The notes under the pieces are model-generated. The model was not told where the DNA came from. It saw only the letters and a list, made by a program, of their open reading frames with translations, and did no database searches. Of a stretch of DNA of 35,312 nt, positions 29,477 through 35,312 are shown piece after piece. Origin of the DNA: a virus; IMG/VR virus record IMGVR_UViG_3300017786_000051, positions 1 to 35,312 of that record. The stretch is one strand, 5' to 3'. Both the position numbers and the translations under genes were made by a program. The first letter of the stretch is position 1; every line of letters begins with the position of its first letter.

Positions 29477-31267
29477 CTATCCCAGTGCAATGCCTAGTGC
29501 TACAGCCTGACCTGCAGGGTCAAAATCTGTAGAATTAGCAGTTGCAGCACTACCAAGTCCCAAAGTAGTTCGTTGAGCAGCCGCATCAGCATCGTCAAGG
29601 AGTGCTTTACCTGCTGCTGTCAAGTCGTATACTGCTGCAGTTCCCGAACCCGTAAACTGTATGCCTTTGTCTGCTGCAGAAGAAAGTCCTGCCAGTGCTT
29701 GCAATTCTGCATCAAGCCGTGCGTTGGCAACTGTGCCAGATAGTTGGGCAGCGTCGATAGTCTTGTTAGTCAGAGTTTGAGTGGCTGATGCACCAACAAT
29801 TTCTTGGTCACCACCTGCAGGTAATGTAAGTGTGTTTGTTACACCAGCAGAGTGAGGTTGGGGTTGAACAGTTTGTGCATGGGCGTTACTAGATTCACAG
29901 TAAAACTTTACTTGCGAACGTGAGCCTGTGCCTGTGCGAATATCAACAAGACCGTCCGTAATTGTTACACCGCCTGATGAACCATTACCATCTATATTTA
30001 CTTTACCAGCACCGTTCGGTAATATGTTAATATTACTATTAGATACGGAAACAATATCGTTACCGTTTACATCAAGGTCGCCACCAAGCTGTGGGGTTGT
30101 ATCAGAAACTACATCACTAATACCACCGCTAACACCCGATACAAGATTACCAACAGTCATTTTACGTAATGCTGTTGCATCGTTATCATATACTAAAACT
30201 AAGTCGTTAGTTGCGTCTACGGATGTTTCTGCAGTTTGGCCTGTAATGACATTAGCGTTGACCATCGCAGTTTCAACAGCATTGTTTGCAATTGTTACAG
30301 CACCACTAGCTGCAAGGGTAATGTCTCCAGAGATAGGCTTGTTATCAAAACTGTCGCTACCGTCATGTATGAGTATGTGACCCGCTGCCTCAGATGATAT
30401 ATCAGTATCGTTGAGTTCTACGAGTGTATCTTCGGTTTGTATCTGTGCATCCACATATGCCTTGATAGCTTTTGCGGAAGCAAGTGTAGTGTCTGTTCCA
30501 GCAACGCTAGAAAGGTCTGTGTCGAGAACACCAGATTTAAGGTTGTCTACCTCAATATTAGACAGAGTGTTATTGTCTGCGTCTATCGTTTTGTTTGTAA
30601 GAGTTTGCGAACCTGTTAGGGTAGCCACAGTGCTGTCGATAGCAAAGGTTACAGCGTTACCTGAACCGCTAGTGTCGATACCCGTTCCGCCAGTAAAAGT
30701 GAGTGTCTCGCTGTCTAGGTCTATGCTAAGTGCACCACCACTATCTGCTTGGAAATCCAAGTCTTCGGCGGTGAGTTGTGTATCGACGTATGCTTTGATA
30801 GATTGCTGGGTGGCAAGGGCTGTGGCACTATTTGAAGACATATCATCTTCATCAAGAACTGTGCCTATAGACGAACCACCACCGACAGCTACACCACCAA
30901 CATTTAATGTGCCAGCAAAATGACCATCCTTAAATTGTTTACTGGACGAACCCAAGTCTATATCGTTGTTCGTTGTCGGTTCGATTACACCGTCTTTTAC
31001 AACGAACTGTTCGGTAGATGTACCCGACACGTCAATGTTGAATTCGACCTGATTGTTCGCATCGTCAACTACAACTTTATTTTTGGGAGTGGCAATACCG
31101 GGGTCACCAATCAAGCCAATGACCGGACCCTCTGCCGCCGTGCCATCATGTTTGTGACCTGATGTATTATTAAATGCTGCAAGAACTTGGTCAAACTCGT
31201 CATTACTGTGTGCGGCGGTAATAACGTCGCCATCAGTGAACGTGGATTGTCTGGTATATCCTGCCAT
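29477..31267 (-). CDS. tail fibre protein
   Basis: 596 residues. The N-terminus (~1-60, [20 protein letters not shown] ... NTSGHKHDG) is an attachment module typical of marine podovirus tail fibres. It is followed by a repetitive beta-rich shaft: related blocks [26 protein letters not shown] and [28 protein letters not shown]. The C-terminus ([18 protein letters not shown]) may include an attachment site for further fibre proteins. AAGGAGATAATCAATG is a strong ribosome site. It probably trimerises and contributes to host recognition. Confidence 0.8.
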   Translation of the reverse strand: MAGYTRQSTFTDGDVITAAHSNDEFDQVLAAFNNTSGHKHDGTAAEGPVIGLIGDPGIATPKNKVVVDDANNQVEFNIDVSGTSTEQFVVKDGVIEPTTNNDIDLGSSSKQFKDGHFAGTLNVGGVAVGGGSSIGTVLDEDDMSSNSATALATQQSIKAYVDTQLTAEDLDFQADSGGALSIDLDSETLTFTGGTGIDTSGSGNAVTFAIDSTVATLTGSQTLTNKTIDADNNTLSNIEVDNLKSGVLDTDLSSVAGTDTTLASAKAIKAYVDAQIQTEDTLVELNDTDISSEAAGHILIHDGSDSFDNKPISGDITLAASGAVTIANNAVETAMVNANVITGQTAETSVDATNDLVLVYDNDATALRKMTVGNLVSGVSGGISDVVSDTTPQLGGDLDVNGNDIVSVSNSNINILPNGAGKVNIDGNGSSGGVTITDGLVDIRTGTGSRSQVKFYCESSNAHAQTVQPQPHSAGVTNTLTLPAGGDQEIVGASATQTLTNKTIDAAQLSGTVANARLDAELQALAGLSSAADKGIQFTGSGTAAVYDLTAAGKALLDDADAAAQRTTLGLGSAATANSTDFDPAGQAVALGIALG

Positions 31268-31270
31268 TGA

Positions 31271-32776
31271 TTATCTCCTTCCGCCCGGAGTAAATTCCAG
31301 TTGGTATCCTTTTAGTGAAATTGAATCGGCCCCGTCTTTATCATCTAAACGAACTGATACAGTAAATCCGCTACCTTCGATGCTTTGACGAACTAGAGGT
31401 GTACCTGTTGAACCGTATACTGCTGTTCCGAACAAAGACGCCGTATTACCGTAGATAGCAACAGCGGCACCTGTAGTCAGGGGATACTGCGCTGGTTGTG
31501 GTGTCTCTGACGAACTAAAGTCGTAACGAATACGGAAATCTGCATCCACAGAGCCTTCGTTATCATAATTCCAAATGATACGCTGCATCATCTTTCTGAT
31601 GCCAGCATCTCCCATTGTAAAGTCAGGACCTTGATAAATAGCTTGGATGTTCGTTCCGTTAAACGTGTCACCTGTTTCCTGTTTGTACACGTAACCGTCG
31701 TAGCCACCGTGAATCACAGTCTCTGTACCGCTGATGAATCCAGATGCACAACAAGCAGGTTTGATACCCTTGATGTCCGCATATTCCCAGCCCATGCCAC
31801 CTTCAACACCTGCCTTAATTACACCGATAACTCCCTGCGCTGCAGTCTGGGCTTGGCTATCTCCCGGAAAGAACAAACGATACTGACTCTTGTTTCGTAT
31901 CACGACAGATGAAATTCGGTCTGTGTTAACGTTGTCGAGGCGGGGCTGTACCTGTTTCGACACAGTACCAAGTTCAACGTCACCAATTTTTTCAGTACCA
32001 GCAATAGTTCGCAAACCGTCTGGTGCTAGGTAGATAAGGTCACCAGCTATTTCCTGAATACTAAACCCGTCGATACAGCCAATCTTACGAGTTACAGGCT
32101 GTAGTTGGAAATCGGTAACGGACGAACCTGCTAAAGAAAATATTTCATCTTCACAGAAAATAAACAGCCGTTCGCGGAAAACCTTCAAGCCTTTTACTGC
32201 GCTATCTACTCGTACCGAACCTGCACCGTTAGCTGCTGTGTAGTCCGTTTCATCAAAAGGTGCGCTAAACACTACCTCTTGTGGGTTGGTGGACATACCT
32301 GCAAAGAACACGTGATTCTTATATATTGCAACTATCTTTGGGTCAGATGGTGCGTTAGATAAGTCAACTACAGTAGTATTGTCATACGAAGAGGGTCTGT
32401 TCGCTCCGTCACACCATATTACTTTTTCTGTGTTGTTAAAGTTGAATGTTGCAAAGGTATATCGACCTGCGCTAGTTCGACCTGTATCGATGCTTGTCCA
32501 ACCACTGCCTGAACTTTTGTATACTGCCGTTCCCTTAGACGCAATAACTTGGTTCTTATAAATGTGTACACCAAGAATAGTACCAGTGGAGCCACCTATC
32601 TGATTTGTATCATATTCATCGAATCCATTGATACGACGGTAGCCCCCATTAATATCAGGTTCGAAGTTTTGTAGTTGAAGGGCAGCACCGGGGGGGATTG
32701 AAAACGTATCTTTATCCAAAACCAATCCACCGCCTAAACGAACTACGAAGGGACTGAGTAGCGAGGTATCTGGCAT
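31271..32776 (-). CDS. tail nozzle protein (T7 gp12-like role)
   Basis: 501 residues, beta-rich throughout. N-terminal TSLLSPFVVRLGGGLVLDKD and YRRINGFDEYD are typical of podovirus and siphovirus 'stabilisation/nozzle' proteins. Repeated aromatic-Gly strands (GVHIYKNQVIASKGTAVY, IYKNHVFFAG) suggest a beta-propeller-like core. Together with the adaptor just upstream it would close the tail tube. The start overlaps the preceding stop as TAATG. Family assignment by pattern and order, no catalytic role. Confidence 0.7.
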   Translation of the reverse strand: MPDTSLLSPFVVRLGGGLVLDKDTFSIPPGAALQLQNFEPDINGGYRRINGFDEYDTNQIGGSTGTILGVHIYKNQVIASKGTAVYKSSGSGWTSIDTGRTSAGRYTFATFNFNNTEKVIWCDGANRPSSYDNTTVVDLSNAPSDPKIVAIYKNHVFFAGMSTNPQEVVFSAPFDETDYTAANGAGSVRVDSAVKGLKVFRERLFIFCEDEIFSLAGSSVTDFQLQPVTRKIGCIDGFSIQEIAGDLIYLAPDGLRTIAGTEKIGDVELGTVSKQVQPRLDNVNTDRISSVVIRNKSQYRLFFPGDSQAQTAAQGVIGVIKAGVEGGMGWEYADIKGIKPACCASGFISGTETVIHGGYDGYVYKQETGDTFNGTNIQAIYQGPDFTMGDAGIRKMMQRIIWNYDNEGSVDADFRIRYDFSSSETPQPAQYPLTTGAAVAIYGNTASLFGTAVYGSTGTPLVRQSIEGSGFTVSVRLDDKDGADSISLKGYQLEFTPGGRR

Positions 32777-33438
32777 TATACGGCCCTCATGTAATCCTTG
32801 CGGTTGATAAGTTCAACACGCATACGATTTAACCCCCCGTCATAATCCCGCAAAGCAAGCTGAGAAAACTGAGTGTCAGAACGAAGCATGTGGGTGTAGT
32901 AACGTGCACGGTTTACAATAACATCATGAAAACGCTCCGGTATAACAGGAACATCTGCTGCTGCTGTCATGTCTGTGTGCGTAGCATAGTAGTAGTAACG
33001 AACTGTATAAGTTGACGCATCAGGCACGGGGGACAAACCAATGTTTTCGTCTGGTGTAAAGTACACGTATTGAGGTGTTGCCTGTGCACTTGCATTCGGA
33101 TTCGTATCTGATTCGTTAAGACGTTCTAGATATTCATTGAATGAAATAAACTTTAAAACTTTTTCAGCGGTGCTTGCAGATTCTTGAACAGTAAAGCTAT
33201 CGAAGTCTATAGTCTTTGAATTTGCAGGTTTTGTGTACTCTGCTTGTCCTGTTACAGTAGTTATTGTTCCGGCTGCAACAGTAAAAGGCCATTCAACCTC
33301 AGAATTGATAATGTCTCGCTGCGCTTTGTTAATAAAATCGCTTACGGATGTTTGAATACCACGAGCCGAAGCAATGGTAGTAAGTTCGACTTCGTTTACT
33401 TCTCGCAAAACTGCGTTGATTAGTTGGAGATAGTTCAT
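32776..33438 (-). CDS. tail adaptor protein (gp11/gp4-like role)
   Basis: 220 residues. The helical N-terminus MNYLQLINAVLREVNEVEL, then SDFINKAQRDIINSEVEWPF, and a C-terminal helix with PERFHDVIVNRARYYTHML resemble the head-tail adaptors of the SU10/T7 gp11 type. A beta-sandwich middle (TGQAEYTKPANSKTIDFDSF) fits. It would sit between portal and nozzle. AGGTAAACCATG is the ribosome site. Confidence 0.7.
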   Translation of the reverse strand: MNYLQLINAVLREVNEVELTTIASARGIQTSVSDFINKAQRDIINSEVEWPFTVAAGTITTVTGQAEYTKPANSKTIDFDSFTVQESASTAEKVLKFISFNEYLERLNESDTNPNASAQATPQYVYFTPDENIGLSPVPDASTYTVRYYYYATHTDMTAAADVPVIPERFHDVIVNRARYYTHMLRSDTQFSQLALRDYDGGLNRMRVELINRKDYMRAV

Positions 33439-33441
33439 GGT

Positions 33442-33801
33442 TTACCTGTGAGGTTCGTAGAATTCTTCGGCAGCGACAACAACTATCAAGGTGTTAACAG
33501 TACCTGCAGCCACGATAATCTTATCACCTGCATGGCAGAAGAGAGGCTTGTCTAATGTGAACAGTGATTCAGACCCCTTACCGCCTACTGCATGGGACGA
33601 AAACAGCGTATGTGTAATAGCCGTGTCAGCTTCGTGAAACTTTAAGGTATAGTTACGATTACTTGAATCGCTGTTGGTTATAAGGACATGTTCGACGTGA
33701 GACGAAAAGTTTGCCGGAACAACGTAGCAGTCAGTATCGCTCGTGGTTGTTAGGGCTGTTGCATGTGTAACAAACTTTGAACCGCTAGATAGTACAGGCA
33801 T
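33442..33801 (-). CDS. small beta-rich virion protein
   Basis: 119 residues, beginning MPVLSSGSKFVTHATAL. Alternating strands (DCYVVPANFSSHVEHVLITN, NYTLKFHEADTA, DKIIVAAGTVNTLIVVVAAE) suggest a beta sandwich. The outline is similar to the small protein at 29071-29424, hinting at related virion decoration or tail proteins. The start lies just after the small gene ending at 33806. Role unknown. Confidence 0.55.
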   Translation of the reverse strand: MPVLSSGSKFVTHATALTTTSDTDCYVVPANFSSHVEHVLITNSDSSNRNYTLKFHEADTAITHTLFSSHAVGGKGSESLFTLDKPLFCHAGDKIIVAAGTVNTLIVVVAAEEFYEPHR

Positions 33802-33805
33802 CAGT

Positions 33806-33907
33806 TTACTTTCTCACTATGATATATCGGTTTTTACCAACCTGTTTTAAATCTTTACTTTTCAATACAGCAGGTGGGGATGTGCGTCTCAAACGTTGAG
33901 GTTTCAA
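33806..33907 (-). CDS. 33-residue basic peptide, TTG start
   Basis: The frame opens at TTG 33907, overlapping the previous stop as TTGA, and ends with TAA 33806. The product is basic: (M)KPQRLRRTSPPAVLKSKD followed by a C-terminus ending RYIIVRK. No ribosome site is visible, so translation would depend on coupling. It is the only plausible gene in the gap between its neighbours. Function unknown. Confidence 0.4.
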   Translation of the reverse strand: MKPQRLRRTSPPAVLKSKDLKQVGKNRYIIVRK

Positions 33908-34020
33908 GAGTTGGGATTTAATAAGTCTAATACTGCCCTGTGCTTCTTCCAAAACCAGTCGCCTATTTTTGTGAAGGGTCTACCTGCATACAAAAGTCCC
34001 AAACCAACGTACTTAATCAA
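33904..34020 (-). CDS. 38-residue peptide, TTG start
   Basis: The frame starts at TTG 34020, overlapping the upstream stop (TTGATTAA), and ends TGA 33904. It encodes (M)IKYVGLGLLYAGRPFTKI and then GDWFWKKHRAVLDLLNPNS. The hydrophobic start plus RPFTKIGDWFWKKH resembles a small membrane-associated peptide found in marine phages. A longer frame to 34200 exists but overlaps the gene at 34013-34237 and is rejected. Confidence 0.5.
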   Translation of the reverse strand: MIKYVGLGLLYAGRPFTKIGDWFWKKHRAVLDLLNPNS

Positions 34021-34237
34021 ACAGCGATTGATATCTGTTATCTTCGTGCGCTTCCAAAGCTTCAAGTTTACCTTGCGCTGAATCCCAACTTTCAAGAGCT
34101 TTATCAATTTCCGCAAGCAAGTCGGGATGCTCCCCAATTGCTGCTGGATTGTTGAAGTAATTAACGATAGTATATTCTGCACTTTTTTTCTCAGCTTCAT
34201 ATCTGTGCCTCAATGCGTCTATAGCAAGTTTTTTCAT
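34013..34237 (-). CDS. conserved small helical protein
   Basis: 74 residues: MKKLAIDALRHRYEAEKKSA, YFNNPAAIGEHPDLL and an acidic C-terminus. It is a widespread short marine-phage protein of unknown function, probably all-helical. GAAGGGGACTATTATG is a good ribosome site, and it is the first gene after the promoter at 34257-34285. Confidence 0.65.
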   Translation of the reverse strand: MKKLAIDALRHRYEAEKKSAEYTIVNYFNNPAAIGEHPDLLAEIDKALESWDSAQGKLEALEAHEDNRYQSLFD

Positions 34238-34256
34238 AATAGTCCCCTTCGAATTT

Positions 34257-34285
34257 ATTATAGACTAAAAATTTAATTTAGTCAA
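34257..34285 (-). promoter_or_regulatory. near-consensus sigma-70 promoter
   Basis: On the minus strand TTGACT (34285-34280), 17 bases, perfect TATAAT (34262-34257), about 20 bases before the ATG at 34237. The -35 follows directly after the stop codon of the coiled-coil membrane gene. Drives the small genes, adaptor, nozzle and fibre unit. Confidence 0.8.
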
Positions 34286-34286
34286 G

Positions 34287-34766
34287 TTATTTTGGAAGTA
34301 GGATAATAAATGCAAAGAATAAACCGATTGCTATTGCTACGACTAGGCTAACTAGGGCGGATTGCTTCAAACCTTCCATAAACTCTTCATGTTCGCGTTG
34401 GGCTTGGATTCTGGCTTGACGCTCTGCCTCTTTTGCTTCTTTTATACGACGTGCACGTTCGTCAACTATAGATTGCCAAGTGCCGGGGCCGAACCTCATA
34501 TCAATCATGGTTCGCATTTCTTGAACCTGTTCTTGGGCGAGTCGTGCGTCGATAATTTCTTGTGCAACGGACTTGATACCAAACTGGTCACCCAAGCTAG
34601 CACCAGATTTACGTGACCGTTGTTCCTGTACTTGCTTTTCACCAGTTAAGAGATTGTCGATGTGTCCTGCAATCTCTCCAACATCTTTTGCTGTGCCAAT
34701 TGCAGATTTAATGCCATCGACTGCGCTCTTTACAAGCGCAATACCTGCAAGAGTTTCTGCAATCAT
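34287..34766 (-). CDS. coiled-coil membrane protein of marine phages
   Basis: 159 residues. A hydrophobic, Ala/Gly-rich N-terminus (~1-28), a middle with RSRKSGASLGDQFG, a charged coiled coil (~102-135, RARRIKEAKEAERQARIQ) and a C-terminal membrane helix (~136-157, ALVSLVVAIAIGLFFAF). Similar proteins are common in cyanophages and other marine phages without a known function; injection, lysis or virion-assembly roles are possible. GAGGAACAAAGATG is the ribosome site. Confidence 0.6.
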   Translation of the reverse strand: MIAETLAGIALVKSAVDGIKSAIGTAKDVGEIAGHIDNLLTGEKQVQEQRSRKSGASLGDQFGIKSVAQEIIDARLAQEQVQEMRTMIDMRFGPGTWQSIVDERARRIKEAKEAERQARIQAQREHEEFMEGLKQSALVSLVVAIAIGLFFAFIILLPK

Positions 34767-34801
34767 CTTTGTTCCTCATTGATTGGTTGTTAGTCATTTG
34801 T

Positions 34802-35312
34802 CTATGCTGCTAGTGCAGGATTACTAGCATCCACTTGCATCCACTTCGACCATTCTGAATAGTAATGACGCATACCTACTTCATCGTGGATTGTACTGTT
34901 TTCGTGTCGTCCGTGTAAAATGTTCCGTGGTTCGGTGCCCTCTCGCATTGTTGTACCTTGACCTGCAACACCAATCAGGTCTTCATGTAGGTTCCGACCA
35001 AACGGTCCCCATATAGAGTTGTGATGTCTGATACGAGTATGCCTTTCTTCTTCTGTGTCCCTACATAAGCCGTAGCCCCGAAACTCAATAAGAACTTTGT
35101 TCGGTCCTAACGGTGTTACGCTATCACTGCGATAGGCACTGCCACGTAAATTAAAGTTGTAGCCGGGAAACAAGTCTACCATATACCATTGGTTAGGCGG
35201 AAGGTTAGGGAAACTAAGTTCTCCTCTGTCTTCAAAACCATCGTACTCTTCGTAGTTAACTGTAAAGCTACTGACGTTGACGTGTCCGTTATCAAATGGG
35301 ATATTTTTTCTA
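34802..35312 (-). CDS. Rieske oxygenase alpha subunit, catalytic domain (MsmA-like), partial
   Basis: The frame is open to the window edge, so the N-terminus with the Rieske [2Fe-2S] domain is outside. The ~169 visible residues match the C-terminal catalytic domain of ring-hydroxylating oxygenase alpha subunits: LSFPNLPPNQWYMVDL, a SVTPLGPNKVLIEF strand pair, then FGRNLHEDLIGVAGQG, where the Asp of HED aligns with the metal-binding Asp of the facial triad, and a closing HYYSEWSKWM helix. HMO-2011-type phages are reported to carry an atypical methanesulfonate monooxygenase of this family. The likely role is an auxiliary metabolic enzyme for organosulfur or another small substrate, but the substrate is not proven by this fragment. 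Confidence 0.75.
   Translation of the reverse strand, partial: RKNIPFDNGHVNVSSFTVNYEEYDGFEDRGELSFPNLPPNQWYMVDLFPGYNFNLRGSAYRSDSVTPLGPNKVLIEFRGYGLCRDTEEERHTRIRHHNSIWGPFGRNLHEDLIGVAGQGTTMREGTEPRNILHGRHENSTIHDEVGMRHYYSEWSKWMQVDASNPALAA

Noticed and set aside
29928-30923. Two plus-strand ORFs (150 and 170 aa) opposite the tail fibre
   Set aside because: Shadow frames of the repetitive fibre gene, without ribosome sites or recognisable domains.

Overview
The window is part of the genome of a lytic marine podovirus of the HMO-2011 type, the group first described from a phage of the SAR116 alphaproteobacterium Puniceispirillum. The diagnosis rests on three things seen together. The first is a family-A DNA polymerase carrying a DnaJ-like zinc finger (8203-9747). 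The second is the C-terminal catalytic domain of a Rieske oxygenase resembling methanesulfonate monooxygenase, cut by the right edge (34802-35312). The third is a podovirus tail and internal-virion block. HMO-2011 is described in the literature as carrying both a DnaJ-type polymerase and an atypical methanesulfonate monooxygenase. Whether this is that phage or a relative cannot be settled from the sequence alone. Portal, major capsid and terminase genes are not here and presumably lie beyond 35312.

Layout. (1) 1-5536, minus strand: an accessory block of small, tightly overlapping genes. It holds a winged-helix protein, a DUF932 protein followed by a tiny membrane peptide, a Cys-rich GP88-like protein, zinc-ribbon and membrane proteins, a ribbon-helix-helix regulator and a very small ArfA-like ORF. 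Many starts share one leader (about AAGGAACGAACGATG). Two rho-independent terminators and a promoter divide the block. (2) 5537-5663: a divergent control region with a TTGACA-N17-TATTTG promoter whose -10 lies inside an inverted repeat. (3) 5664-15628, plus strand: the replication and nucleotide-metabolism operon, nearly all genes overlapping by a few bases. Order: zinc-ribbon/TOPRIM primase, DnaB-type helicase, DEDD 3'-5' exonuclease, polymerase, a probable ssDNA-binding-like protein, Cas4-like Fe-S exonuclease, conserved protein, T7-type endonuclease I, acidic protein, DUF3310, monomeric B12-dependent ribonucleotide reductase, zinc-ribbon peptide, a third PD-(D/E)XK-like nuclease and a small protein. 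(4) 15625-35312, minus strand: virion genes, converging on the replication operon with overlapping stop codons. From right to left in transcription order: oxygenase, coiled-coil membrane protein, small proteins, small virion protein, tail adaptor, tail nozzle, tail fibre, a run of adhesin-like proteins (including a poly-glycine protein and a C1q-like protein), a spanin-like membrane peptide, several internal-virion proteins (up to 1547 aa) and two small basic proteins.

How it fits together. The replication operon makes a T7-like replisome in which the usual fusions are split: primase is separate from helicase, and exonuclease is separate from polymerase. Three nucleases plus a host-independent dNTP source suit host-DNA breakdown and recycling. 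Near-consensus sigma-70 promoters precede the putative ssDNA-binding protein, the small-gene/adaptor/nozzle/fibre unit, and the adhesin/internal-virion unit. A strong terminator for the replication operon is buried inside an opposing virion-operon gene. The oxygenase would be an auxiliary metabolic gene acting on organosulfur or a related substrate in the host. Two genome-scale signals stand out: no GATC was found by eye in about 35 kb, and GTTCG/CGAAC looks strongly enriched.
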